Shown here: piece after piece, positions 19,501 to 27,384 of the stretch
Layout of the letters: the number at the start of each line of letters is the position of its first letter
Position numbering within the stretch: position 1 is the first letter of the stretch
Assembly: GCA_018818835.1 (NCBI GenBank)
Contig: JAHIRD010000149.1
Coordinates: 1 to 34,053 of the forward strand
Direction: 5' to 3'
Source: Pseudomonadota bacterium
GTDB lineage: Bacteria; Desulfobacterota; Desulfobacteria; Desulfobacterales; Desulfolunaceae
Length of the DNA stretch: 34,053 bases
Notes under the pieces: generated by a model
Seen by the model: the letters and a program-made list of their open reading frames with translations, nothing else
Database searches by the model: none
Told to the model about the DNA's origin: nothing
Made by a program: the position numbers and the translations under genes

Positions 19501-21096
19501 AATCAATACAACTATTTCGGGGACACACACGCGCCGGATGTGGAAATTAAAAATCCCTGGAATGATGCCCGGGTGGTTTCCATGGATTTTCCCACCACCA
19601 TGCTGGCCTATCAGGACAATATTGCCACCATCACCCTGGAAAACAACGGCACCACCACCTGGGACCATCAGGCTTCCCCCTTTAACCTGGGAGATCCTAC
19701 CATGCCCGGTGATATTTATGAGCTTAAAATCGGTGTGGAGGGAACCTCTCCCGGAGACGGGCCGGATGATCTTGAGCCGGGATTCGCCTTTGTCAGAACC
19801 AGTACAAAATCGGTCGTAACACCGGGGGAACAGGTGACATACACGTTTCACATCACCCCAAAATTCAATGGCAACCAATCCCTGAAATTCAGAATGCTGG
19901 GGATGGACACCAACATCGACAATTCTCCCTTCCTCGAATATTTCGGAGAAACGGCAACCCTGAATTTTACCGTCAGGCAACCGGTTGACGATGCCCAGAT
20001 CATCAGCCTGAATTGCCCGCCCCTGATGTTGACCGAACGAAGCACACAAGTGACGGCTGTGGTGAAAAACACCGGCGAAACCACCTGGATTCCCCGTGCC
20101 GTTGAAAATGGAAGCGAATGGGATTGGCCGGGTAATACACTGGTCTGGTATCTGGATGGGGATTCAAGCCATCCGAGCTGTCCGCCCATGGTCCCCGGCG
20201 CTTTGTTTGACTGGACCCTGGGGTCTTCCCATGCGTCCGTGGCTCCGGGCGAAACCGTAACCTATACCTATACCTTCACACCCCGAAGAGCTTCGGAGGG
20301 TGAGCATGTCCTCCATTTCAGAATGCTTGGACTCAGCCCCACAGATCAATACAGCTATTTCGGGGACGCCTCCTCCAAAACCGTGATCATGCGTTTAAGC
20401 AACAGTGTTGGAATTCCAACGACAGTCACCCTGGGCGGCATCGAGATCACCCTTTCAGGGGATTCCATTCATGCCCCCGAAGGAACTGATCTGGCAAGCC
20501 TTTTGACCCAAGGCACATTGTCCGTTCCCGTTTTAGATGATGATGGTGTCACCCAGATCGGCATCATGGGAATTGAGTTGGAATCTGTTTCAGGAAATGA
20601 AGCTAACCTTGCTTCTGCCGTGCTCAAACTTGACATGAACCGTCAGATGGAGGGACAGGATATCAATGTATTGATCGAAGTCCAGCTTTTCCAAATACCC
20701 CAATCAGGAATGTTTGAGATCACACTGGATCCGGTTGAAAGTGCAGACGGGGATGGAATCAACAGCCTTTTAGACAAGGATGGCAACGCAATGGAGGGAT
20801 TGCCTCTGGTCATTATAAATGTTGTAAAACATAACGTTGATGAACAGGATATTGGTCCAGCCCGGGTGGAAATCCGTATGCCAAAACCACCTGGATTTAC
20901 GTCACGGCAGAGTTTCCTTATGGTGAAAGAAGATGGCCAGGCCATGGTAATTCTGCCCACGGAGTTTGTGGAAGAGGGGCCTTTGGTGATTTTCCGGGGC
21001 TCATCTCCGGGTGGATTCTCCCGATTCATCCTGGTCCAGCTTGAAGATGATAAATCGGACGATGGCGGCTCCTGCTTTATCTCTTCCATGCATTGA
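16588..21096 (+). CDS. Exported LRR, Calx-beta and NBR1-like Ig multi-domain surface protein
   Basis: The 1502-residue protein begins with a signal peptide (hydrophobic 17-38, cleavage near AFG-A at ~40). A canonical EF-hand-type loop, DADNDTFITEDE, spans residues 65-76. About fourteen ~22-residue leucine-rich repeats follow (to ~470; for example SDLGPLSPMTWITSLHLSDN), of the internalin/SDS22 kind. A Calx-beta-like domain covers ~595-705. Two tandem 281-residue units (711-991 and 992-1272) each hold two NBR1-like Ig domains with the NNGNTIW and NTGETTW signatures. The C terminus (~1273-1502) ends GGSCFISSMH, resembling the Cys-Phe-Ile tails seen on delta-proteobacterial exported proteins but lacking a following membrane anchor. 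AAGG lies about 7 bases before ATG 16588. It follows the BTAD gene by 129 bases. The likely role is adhesion or surface interaction. Confidence 0.85.
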   Translation: MLLFETQLRQNRSKKLKQIALSIMIIVFGLFLCFAGNAFGADEPEGNIDFPDSNLKTALIDLGADADNDTFITEDEMALLGENGFGELILYSNNISNLTGLEYAVNFTKIYLDNNLISDLGPLSPMTWITSLHLSDNQIENIEPLSTLTNLTYLDLGQNRVTDLTPLSSLNQLQTLYIRNVDVVALDNLTPLSALTSLTSLWITGTTLSDISPLEGLVNLDNVDFQSNQISDISALHTLPKLNMISLDTNPISDISPLAGLNELQTLWLRYTKNVEDISALSGLPMLDNVYLDDNLISDLSPLSGSTSIRFLSVRDNRITDLSPLQTCTGLRYLWIDSNPVESLESLPQCPSLYSLSASTIKARDFSPLGSMTGLGELVLSFNLIEDMGFVSTMTGLTRLTLGYNHISDVPSLTNLTHLNSLFLNNNRLAILPENAFSTLTELSTLHIADNGIDLRTQVLHLPPSLSNGGFYYNNQYLISFTEPNDPISLDVGETVSRSIEADATRITASGRDGVTGEFTGVTSTDYVNIAGKCNVTMVAGDEFATVIKNGDQADVTGLALGTGKMALEWLDYAIGLYQPLVIRVTTVNVDDPSIQLPVLSFSEASATVNEGDSHVVYVERNLSLGAITCQVDVTGGTLSADEYTRSVTFPVTLSFANGETRKPITLSPLADGKTEGLEFLTLGIVRAGFEPLDPVPTFILDVADTSIRLNDARVVSMDFPATMLAYQDNIATITLENNGNTIWDHQASPFNLGNPSMPGDIYELKIGVEGTSPGDGPDDLEPGFAFVRTSTKEIVEPGEQVTYTFHITPKFTGNQTLKFKMLGLDINIDQSPFLHYFGETATLNFTVRQPIDDAQIISLDCPHLLLTEQSTQVTAVVKNTGETTWIPRSVENGSEWDWPGNTLVWYLDGDSSHPSCPPMVPGALFDWTLGSSHASVTPGETVTYTFTFTPRRAAVGEHVVHFRMLGLSPTNQYNYFGDTHAPDVEIKNPWNDARVVSMDFPTTMLAYQDNIATITLENNGTTTWDHQASPFNLGDPTMPGDIYELKIGVEGTSPGDGPDDLEPGFAFVRTSTKSVVTPGEQVTYTFHITPKFNGNQSLKFRMLGMDTNIDNSPFLEYFGETATLNFTVRQPVDDAQIISLNCPPLMLTERSTQVTAVVKNTGETTWIPRAVENGSEWDWPGNTLVWYLDGDSSHPSCPPMVPGALFDWTLGSSHASVAPGETVTYTYTFTPRRASEGEHVLHFRMLGLSPTDQYSYFGDASSKTVIMRLSNSVGIPTTVTLGGIEITLSGDSIHAPEGTDLASLLTQGTLSVPVLDDDGVTQIGIMGIELESVSGNEANLASAVLKLDMNRQMEGQDINVLIEVQLFQIPQSGMFEITLDPVESADGDGINSLLDKDGNAMEGLPLVIINVVKHNVDEQDIGPARVEIRMPKPPGFTSRQSFLMVKEDGQAMVILPTEFVEEGPLVIFRGSSPGGFSRFILVQLEDDKSDDGGSCFISSMH
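18718..20403 (+). repeat. 843-bp internal tandem duplication in the LRR/Ig gene
   Basis: The sequence at 18718-19560 is repeated in frame at 19561-20403. Both copies open with AATGATGCCCGGGTGGTTTC, offset by 843 bases (281 codons). Long runs are identical or differ mainly at third positions, for example the segment around GGAACCTCTCCCGGAGACGG. This points to a fairly recent duplication of a pair of NBR1-like Ig domains. Such repeats can expand or contract by recombination. Confidence 0.92.
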
Positions 21097-21177
21097 GGTG
21101 GGGTTTTCAATAGAATTTAATGTTCGTACAAGATCATGGCGAATCATTTCATTGAGGTCGTTCTGGGCATTTCCGAT

Positions 21178-23622
21178 TCAACCCATCTCTCTGCGCTCTT
21201 TTATTAATTTACCATCTACCATAACAAAAAAATCACTCTCACCTTCCACAATTCCTGATTCCACATAACATGACAGGCTTTTGCGTAAGAGATCCAGTTT
21301 GATCGGCTTCTTAAGAAAATCATTCATGCCGCATTCAGTACACCGTGTCTTGTCAGCATCCATAAGATTCGCAGTAACGGCAATGATCGGTATATTTTTT
21401 AGTTGATCATCTCGCTCACGAATTTTTGCTGTACAGGTGAAACCATCCATCACCGGCATTTGTAAATCCATCAATATCAAAGAGACAGCTTCCTTTTCCA
21501 ACACGTCAAGAGCTTCTTGACCATGATTGGCAATCAATGACTTATAACCTATCTTCTCCAGTAGTTTCATCATGACTTTTTGATTAGCAATATTATCTTC
21601 AACCACTAAAATGGGTAAATCACCAGAAGCACGGTGTGTATTTTTTTCGATAAGGGGTTCGACTCCGGTCTCAATGGGTAAAATCACAGTGAAGGTGCTG
21701 CCTTGCCCCAGGACAGACTCATGCCTGAGTTCACCGCCTAATGCTTCCGTCAGCTTTTTACATATAGATAAGCCTATACCCAAGCCGCCATATCGTCTTT
21801 GAAAGCCGCCTTCCGATTGTGTGAATGAATCGAATATGTGGACTTGCTTTTCCCGGGCAATTCCAATGCCCGTATCTTTCACGACGCATATACATTGCCA
21901 AGGTACTGTGGATCGGTCGCATGTTATGTTTAATGTCACCTGCCCTTGCTCAGTGAATTTGATGGCGTTATCCAGTAGTTTGGATAGTATGATGACGAGT
22001 TTTTCTTCGTCTATACAAATCCATTTTGGTAAGGTGGCATCCACCTGCCAATTGAGTTGTAATCCTCTGGTTTCACAGAAATATTCATAGATTCCACACA
22101 GTGATTTTAGTATGGGCTGAATAGCGATGTTGTTGGATTGAATTGTGAGGCGATCAGACTGAATTTCTGTATGGGTCAGGATATCATTGACCAGGTTCAT
22201 CATATCTGATGCGCCCCCTTGAATAATATCCAGGGTCGATTTTAAGGGCCCTGAGGGATGTTTTTGAGCGACCTCTAAGCCTCCAATAATAGCATTCATC
22301 GGCGTGCGCAATTCATGACTGATCGATGTAATAAAATCATTCTTCAATTTCAGGCTGGATTCAATTGCCACTATAGCGTCTCTTTGGGCAATGGCTTTCT
22401 CTGTTTTAAGGACATTAATACGATCTGCCAAGCCTAACGATAAAAGTATGACTTCTATTGCGGACCCGATTTGTATACTTTTTTCAAAAAGGAATGTCGC
22501 GGGCAGGACACCTGTAATTTTTAGAACAAATATTAAAATTGATAGCAAAAGAGTCGTCCATGCAAGAAGGAAATAACGGGCAGGTCTATACCCCGACCTA
22601 AAGCAACTGATTCCCGTTGCAATGGCCGCTATACTTAAGGGAATTCCAAGACATACCAGTATTTTGAGCCCAATAACATAAGGGCCCGTAAAGCAGAAGA
22701 ATATATTGAATATCAAACCGCTGATTGCTACCTTGGAAAGTATATCATACCGGGGTACCAGGCGTTTCGTATCTAAAAAGAAACGAACGAATTGGATCAT
22801 AAATATAGACCAGAAACTGGAACTTACGATGATCACCTGATTCCCCCAATTGGGTGAATTCGGCCACAGGTATTGAAAGGAGTATCCATAGTAAGTGGCT
22901 AACCATACTAAGAAGCCGGTAATGTAGACCACATAGTATGCATATGCATGATCCCTCACCGACAAAAAAATAAACAGATTGTATATGGCCATGGCCACCA
23001 TGATACCAAAGTACAGCCCCATGCCCAGATTGCGGACACCATTGGCAAGGGCAAAGGATTGGTGATCCCATAGAATGATAGGGCAGGGTTCGTGCAGTCC
23101 ATCATGGGATGATAATCTCAGGTATATCTGCCTGGTTTCTTTCGGAGAAATGTCAAGTTCAAATAAGAAATTACGATAATCCACGATTCGACTGTTAAAC
23201 GGAAGACGATCACCCGTGTGAACAACGCTAAGAACGTCTCCTTCATGCAATACATAGCAATCGATATAATCTTGAAGGGCAAACGCCACCTCTAACCACC
23301 ATTTTTTTTGAATTTGCATGTCAGAGCTTAGATTTATCCGCAACCAATACACACTGTCTGAAAACGAAAAGTTTGGTGTTGCCTGTTGGTTTTGAACCCA
23401 TTGGTTCGCATAGGCTGGGGAGCTGACCTGTTCGAGGGTAAGATCCCCTTGCGGATCTTCCAAAATATCAGTATGTAACGCCAGATCATATTTCCCTATA
23501 CCTGGCTTTAACTGGGCTGGTGGAGCGGCCTGGGCGGCTGACGAGATAATCAGGAGGATGAAGATGATATACAGTCTGAATATTATCCGGTTTCTTCCGA
23601 TAATTATATGGTCAAAGGTCAT
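21178..23622 (-). CDS. Hybrid sensor histidine kinase of the 7TM-DISM class with receiver domain
   Basis: The 814-residue membrane protein has a signal-anchor (14-32), a 7TMR-DISM extracellular sensing domain (~40-190; a jelly-roll type thought to bind carbohydrate-like ligands) and about seven transmembrane helices (~200-400). The kinase core has the H box SISHELRTP (phosphoacceptor H436), N box DNAIKF (N552), G1 box DTGIG (583-587) and G2 box GGLGIGL. A receiver domain (~670-785) has acidic pocket VVEDN, phosphoacceptor D719 in LILMDLQMPVMDG and K772. No output or HPt domain is present, so phosphate must go to an unlinked partner; none is encoded in this window. It is convergent with the LRR/Ig gene (82-base gap), without a visible terminator. 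The start ATG 23622 directly precedes the hydrophobic N terminus. Confidence 0.94.
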   Translation of the reverse strand: MTFDHIIIGRNRIIFRLYIIFILLIISSAAQAAPPAQLKPGIGKYDLALHTDILEDPQGDLTLEQVSSPAYANQWVQNQQATPNFSFSDSVYWLRINLSSDMQIQKKWWLEVAFALQDYIDCYVLHEGDVLSVVHTGDRLPFNSRIVDYRNFLFELDISPKETRQIYLRLSSHDGLHEPCPIILWDHQSFALANGVRNLGMGLYFGIMVAMAIYNLFIFLSVRDHAYAYYVVYITGFLVWLATYYGYSFQYLWPNSPNWGNQVIIVSSSFWSIFMIQFVRFFLDTKRLVPRYDILSKVAISGLIFNIFFCFTGPYVIGLKILVCLGIPLSIAAIATGISCFRSGYRPARYFLLAWTTLLLSILIFVLKITGVLPATFLFEKSIQIGSAIEVILLSLGLADRINVLKTEKAIAQRDAIVAIESSLKLKNDFITSISHELRTPMNAIIGGLEVAQKHPSGPLKSTLDIIQGGASDMMNLVNDILTHTEIQSDRLTIQSNNIAIQPILKSLCGIYEYFCETRGLQLNWQVDATLPKWICIDEEKLVIILSKLLDNAIKFTEQGQVTLNITCDRSTVPWQCICVVKDTGIGIAREKQVHIFDSFTQSEGGFQRRYGGLGIGLSICKKLTEALGGELRHESVLGQGSTFTVILPIETGVEPLIEKNTHRASGDLPILVVEDNIANQKVMMKLLEKIGYKSLIANHGQEALDVLEKEAVSLILMDLQMPVMDGFTCTAKIRERDDQLKNIPIIAVTANLMDADKTRCTECGMNDFLKKPIKLDLLRKSLSCYVESGIVEGESDFFVMVDGKLIKERREMG

Positions 23623-23680
23623 GTGTTATCCATTGATGCAGCGTGATGTATATACCCCAAAGAACACAAAACGAAACATT

Positions 23681-23831
23681 GATGGCGTTGTAAAAAGTCC
23701 CATATGCGGCGTTATAGTATTTGGCCGGACGTTCGACATACGACCAAGTATGCCGTAACGCCCGGCCAAACACCATGCCTTGCCTATGGACCTTTTTCCA
23801 TAGCCATCCGTCGACTTTTTACGAGTTCATC
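23681..23831. repeat. MITE-like foldback element
   Basis: The element starts GATGGCGTTGTAAAAAGTC and ends GACTTTTTACGAGTTCATC, forming imperfect terminal inverted repeats (GATG, then GTAAAAAGTC). Nested arms continue inside: CCATATGC against a CCTATGG segment, and TTTGGCCGG (23719-23727) against CCGGCCAAA (23762-23770), with CGTT/AACG and CATAC/GTATG closer to the centre. Nearly the whole 151 bp can fold into one hairpin. There is no gene inside. It lies about 60 bases upstream of the histidine kinase start. Related short copy: 173-218. Confidence 0.75.
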
Positions 23832-24100
23832 AGCATTGGACGCTTGATACGTTTATCCTGAAAACAATCGCATTTCCCATGGAAATCATTTACAGAAAAA
23901 CAATTCGAGTTCGTATTAAATATAGTTCGGCTTATCCATGGATAACTTTAATCAAGATCTGATAATCATACAACATATATTTCCATTGAATGCGCGCTGT
24001 TTTTTGTGGAAGATCACGGCTTAAAGTAAAAAGATCTTGTGGAAATCGGAAGCCCCGGTTTTGTATGGAAAGCGTGACAAGGGTGTTTAATAAAAGGGTA

Positions 24101-24150
24101 CATGAGTCATGGGATTATATGGGACATATATTTTTTATGGGACCTATGGC
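24101..24150. repeat. 9-bp-period palindromic repeat, copy 3 (decayed)
   Basis: ATGAGTCATGGGATTATATGG and TTATGGGACCTATGG-type units with the same 9-base rhythm as 4211-4264, less regular. The rest of the 574-base gap (23623-24196) holds the foldback element at 23681-23831 and AT-rich DNA with a short CGAGTTCG relic near 23900. I see no gene in it. Confidence 0.55.
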
Positions 24151-24196
24151 CACCCAAGAAGGATTAAATGTTTGAATGTGATGCACCTGCGGTCTT

Positions 24197-24604
24197 TTAT
24201 CTTTTCGGCATATAGGGGCAATGGCCTTTTCTTGGGCCCACGATAAGGGGGTGGTTCCGGCAGACATCGGGCCGTTTGTCATACACGCGGCAGCGTCGGT
24301 TTTTATCGAGAAAAAGGCAGTCGCTACCTTTTTTCTGCTCCAGAGTGAACATCTGGGTTTTGATATCGAACCGCGTGATGATTTTTTGTTTTTTCAGACG
24401 ATGCACCAGTTCTTTTAAACAGTTTTCCACCTCCCAGTCATCGGTGAGACCCAGGCAGATCAGATCGGATGCTTTGACTTCAACAATCAGGGTACAGCAC
24501 CCTGCCATGCATGAATCGCACATGCCTTTTTTATATCGGGGCCAGGTGCCTGGTTTTTCGATATCGGTCTGCCCCTTGTACTCTATTTTAACGGCCTGGG
24601 CCAT
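24197..24604 (-). CDS. YkgJ-type cysteine-cluster protein (putative metal-binding)
   Basis: The 135-residue soluble protein shows the YkgJ/UPF0153 cysteine pattern: CDSCMAGCC at residues 29-37, then a C-terminal set in GSDCLFLDKNRRCRVYDKRPDVCRNHP and a last Cys in GHCPYM. Family members are thought to bind zinc or an Fe-S cluster; no reaction is established. The start at 24604 has a G-rich Shine-Dalgarno (AGGGGGGA) upstream. It follows ptb on the same strand after 76 bases and may be its co-transcribed last gene, though no functional link to butyrate metabolism is known to me. Confidence 0.85.
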   Translation of the reverse strand: MAQAVKIEYKGQTDIEKPGTWPRYKKGMCDSCMAGCCTLIVEVKASDLICLGLTDDWEVENCLKELVHRLKKQKIITRFDIKTQMFTLEQKKGSDCLFLDKNRRCRVYDKRPDVCRNHPLIVGPRKGHCPYMPKR

Positions 24605-24680
24605 GTATTCCCCCCTTTTGATGAATCGGGGGTTTTACCAGAACCCGTGGACACTTTCAAGGCTTATTCTGTTGGTGTTT

Positions 24681-25601
24681 TTAAGGCCGGTCCTTGATGT
24701 ATCGGCTGAACAAAACCGATGAGCAGATGGTCAGAAATTTGGATCGATCCGTGTCGCTTCGGGACGAGATGATCAGGGGGACCTGGGCTCCGGGGACCAC
24801 ATTGGCCACAGCGCCCCCAATGGTGGCAATCCAGCTTTTGTAAAGGACATTCCCGCTGACGATGTCCGGGGCAATGAGGATATCTGCCTGGCCGGCCACG
24901 GGATCATGGGTCATTCCTTTTTTCTCTGCAAATTGGGGGTAAAGGGCAATGTCGTAGGACAATGGACCTGAGACTACAGCGTTTTTCCAGTGCATACGGG
25001 ACAGGGCCTGTGCATGGAGAGAGGAGGGTACCGATGGTGAGGGCACCTCATTGGCTCCGAGAATGGCCACCCTTGGCGTGGGTATGCCGATGCTCCAGGC
25101 CACATCCATGGCATTTTGGATGATATCCATGCCGCTCTCGGGTGTGCCTATGGGGAAAAGATGGGGATTGATTCCAGGGTCGGTCAGAATCACCAGCCGG
25201 TCCATACCCGGTATTTCAAAAATGCAGACCAGGGAAAGACGCCGGCCAGCCGGAAGACCGGTTTTTCTGTCCAGAATGGATTTCAGAAAAACCGCTGTGT
25301 TGAGTTCCCCTTTCATGATCATTTGGGCCTGGTTGGATTTGACCAGGGAAATCCCTGTGGCGCATGCTGATTCAGGGGAGTCAACCTCAAGAATGTCATA
25401 CTGATTCCGGAATGGACCGGTCAGGTTGGACAGGGAATGAATCCGTGTCTTGTCACCCACAAGAAAAGCCTGGCTGACAATGCCCTGGGCCATGGCCTCG
25501 TTTACGGCGGAAAGCGCCTTGTTGTCCGGGCAGATCAATGCCATGGGGGCTCCGCCGGTTTTCCGGGCAGCATCCACCAGTGCATCCATATTTGTCCCCA
25601 T
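24681..25601 (-). CDS. ptb: Phosphate butyryltransferase (phosphate acetyl/butyryltransferase family)
   Basis: This enzyme converts butyryl-CoA (or related acyl-CoA) plus phosphate to the acyl phosphate and CoA. The 306-residue length and the motifs GPLSYDIAL (~212-220), LIAPDIVSGNVLYK (~242-255) and GAQVPLIISSRSDT (~271-284) are those of the family. ATG 25601 (GTNMDALVDA follows) is chosen because AAGGAG stands at good spacing, while an in-frame ATG 12 codons upstream has none. The butyrate kinase gene precedes it on the same strand, so the pair would make ATP from an acyl-CoA. The 287 bases between them hold a dispersed repeat. The butyryl assignment rests mainly on the adjacent kinase; branched or other short acyl groups are possible. 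Confidence 0.88.
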   Translation of the reverse strand: MGTNMDALVDAARKTGGAPMALICPDNKALSAVNEAMAQGIVSQAFLVGDKTRIHSLSNLTGPFRNQYDILEVDSPESACATGISLVKSNQAQMIMKGELNTAVFLKSILDRKTGLPAGRRLSLVCIFEIPGMDRLVILTDPGINPHLFPIGTPESGMDIIQNAMDVAWSIGIPTPRVAILGANEVPSPSVPSSLHAQALSRMHWKNAVVSGPLSYDIALYPQFAEKKGMTHDPVAGQADILIAPDIVSGNVLYKSWIATIGGAVANVVPGAQVPLIISSRSDTDRSKFLTICSSVLFSRYIKDRP

Positions 25602-25670
25602 GGTCGTACTCCTTTTATACATCAAATAATACATCAAAAGACTGATATAGTGTTAATGCAGTATATTTTT

Positions 25671-25812
25671 AACCACCCGTTCCCGTTGGTCGCTGAAGAA
25701 CATGAAGGGCACGGAGAATTGCAAAAAAGGCCTCCGGCGGCCCTGCCGGGAGCCAAACTTTTGAAAAGTTTGACAAACAGGTGTTATTCTCTTCATGTCA
25801 TTCGCGGTAGAC
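25671..25812. repeat. Dispersed foldback repeat, copy 2, between buk and ptb
   Basis: Bases 25671-25718 match 4059-4106 with about 3 differences in 48. In this copy the two arms are separated by a GC-rich segment containing CCTCCGGCGG, CTGCCGGGAG and a perfect hairpin CAAACTTTT/AAAAGTTTG (25752-25770). It ends near CTTCATGTCATTCGCGG (25793-25809). It occupies half of the space inside the buk-ptb pair and could terminate or stabilise the transcript there. Confidence 0.6.
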
Positions 25813-25888
25813 TTACGATGAAACATCAACTCCAGGAATCCATTTGCCCAGCATTTTTAAAAGTTGGCCGTCGGCATTGTTTTTGTCA

Positions 25889-26968
25889 TCAATCACAGCC
25901 CTCTGTCCAGGGATAGGTCCGTGGGACCTCCTTTTTTTCCATCACACGCCGGGCGGAATGGATAAGGGCTTCCAGTTCATGTTCTCCGGGCTCAATATAA
26001 ACAGGGGCAATGAATCTGATTTTTTCAATGATGCGCGCTGTGATGTCACTGCTGTGAGCCATGCCTCCGGTGATGACAATGGCGTCCACCTCACCGTTCA
26101 ATGCAGCGGCAAGCCCTCCGATTTCTTTGGCGATTTGGTAAATCATTCCGGTCAGAACCAATTGTGCCTTTTCATCACCGTTCTTAAGGCGGACAATCAG
26201 TTCCCGGATATCGGTTATCCCTAAATAAGAAAAGATTCCGCCTTTTCCGGCGGCGGTTTTTTCCAGGGTGTCCGGGGTCAGGGATCCTGACCGGATCAGG
26301 GATGCAATGCCGCTTACGGGCAGTCCGCCGGTTCGTTCGGGAGAATAGGGGCCATCCCCGCTCAACGCATCATTGACATCCACCACCCGGCCCCGTAAGT
26401 GGGCACCCACACTGATGCCTCCGCCCAGATGGGCAACGATCAGGTTGAGATCCCCATAGGAACGGCCCAGTTTTTCTGCTGTTTTCCGGGCCATGGCCTT
26501 TTGGTTGAGGGCATGAAAGATGCTTTTGCGTTCAAGGCCGGATAAGCCGGACAGTTTTGCTTCAGGGCTCATTTCATCCACGACCACCGGATCGGCGATA
26601 AAGGCAGGGCAGTGGAACCGTTCGGCAAAGTCATAGGCAAGAAGGCCTCCCAGATTGGATGCATGCTGTCCATTGACCCCCATGGTAAGGTCTGTGATCA
26701 TGCTCGGATTAACCGCGTAAACCCCACCGGGGACAGGGCGTATCAGGCCCCCCCGGCCGATGACGGAACAAAAGGGGAGATTGGAAAAACCCTGGGTGTC
26801 AAGCCAGTTATCAATAAAGCTGTACCGCATGGGTTTCTGATCAAAAATACATGAAAACGTGTCGAGAACATGCCTGGGATGGTCCATGATTCCTTTGATT
26901 AACTTATCGTTCCAGTAAACGGCAACTTTTGTGCTGGTGGAACCCGGATCTATCGCCATATAGGCCAT
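25889..26968 (-). CDS. buk: Butyrate kinase (acetate/butyrate kinase family)
   Basis: Butyrate kinase transfers phosphate between acyl phosphate and ADP. The 359-residue protein begins with the ASKHA phosphate-1 motif AIDPGSTSTKVAVY (5-18). The family signature AHLGGGISVGAHLRGRVVDV lies at ~184-203, followed by DGPYSPERTGGLP and the adenosine motif ITGGMAHS. The size and GPYSPERTGGLP block favour butyrate over acetate kinase (about 400 residues). AAGGA lies 8 bases before ATG 26968. It is the first gene of the buk-ptb-cysteine-cluster series and is divergent from the acyltransferase-hydrolase gene. No clear - strand promoter was identified. Confidence 0.94.
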   Translation of the reverse strand: MAYMAIDPGSTSTKVAVYWNDKLIKGIMDHPRHVLDTFSCIFDQKPMRYSFIDNWLDTQGFSNLPFCSVIGRGGLIRPVPGGVYAVNPSMITDLTMGVNGQHASNLGGLLAYDFAERFHCPAFIADPVVVDEMSPEAKLSGLSGLERKSIFHALNQKAMARKTAEKLGRSYGDLNLIVAHLGGGISVGAHLRGRVVDVNDALSGDGPYSPERTGGLPVSGIASLIRSGSLTPDTLEKTAAGKGGIFSYLGITDIRELIVRLKNGDEKAQLVLTGMIYQIAKEIGGLAAALNGEVDAIVITGGMAHSSDITARIIEKIRFIAPVYIEPGEHELEALIHSARRVMEKKEVPRTYPWTEGCD

Positions 26969-27077
26969 GTCATGTTTCCTTTGAGTCTGGTACCCAAAAA
27001 ATAGTTTTGTAATACAAGGCCATGAAAAAGCAAGGGCCTTATTCAGCCCAGGACTTTAGCATTCATTGATTTTCACG

Positions 27078-27182
27078 TCAACTCCAACACATACCCCTCA
27101 ACGTGGGTTTTGAGATAGTGATTCAACCGCATCAGGCAGTCACACTGTGTTTTGATGGATTGGGCTTTATGTCTTCTCTTGA
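27078..27182 (-). pseudogene. Possible remnant of a small coding region
   Basis: On the - strand a 33-codon open stretch ends at a TGA (27078-27080) and reads KAQSIKTQCDCLMRLNHYLK, then ends THVEGYVLELT. An in-frame stop lies just upstream, and no ribosome-binding site precedes its only ATG. The residue pattern looks protein-like, so it may be the tail of a lost gene; I do not recognise it. The rest of the 416-base gap holds the promoter for the gene at 27385. Confidence 0.2.
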
Positions 27183-27207
27183 TTTAATTGTTTGTTTTGA
27201 TTATAAT
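27179..27207 (+). promoter_or_regulatory. Sigma70-type promoter for the acyltransferase-hydrolase gene
   Basis: TTGATT (27179-27184), 17 bases, then a perfect TATAAT (27202-27207). Transcription would start near 27214 and leave a leader of about 170 bases before ATG 27385. It is the best promoter match in the window together with 29850. The AT-rich surroundings fit. Confidence 0.6.
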
Positions 27208-27384
27208 TTATATGAATCCTTAATAAAATGTTGCAGCGCAATATTAATGACAGGGAGAAAATAATTTCTTTCAGTTGAATTTATTCGTGAGGATGGTTAT
27301 GGTTTCGATGAACAGTGGACTTTCCTGCCAACTCAACTTTCAGGCTGCAGACATTAAAAGTAAGAAAATTTTCGTGGAGGGCTG

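Noticed and set aside
19321-20049. Long open frame on the - strand within the LRR/Ig gene
   Set aside because: It is antisense to well-supported Ig-domain coding and simply mirrors the duplicated DNA; it has no recognisable protein feature.
23990-24175. 61-codon + strand frame in the intergenic region before the cysteine-cluster gene
   Set aside because: It runs through the 9-bp repeat cluster, has no ribosome-binding site and shows no protein-like pattern.
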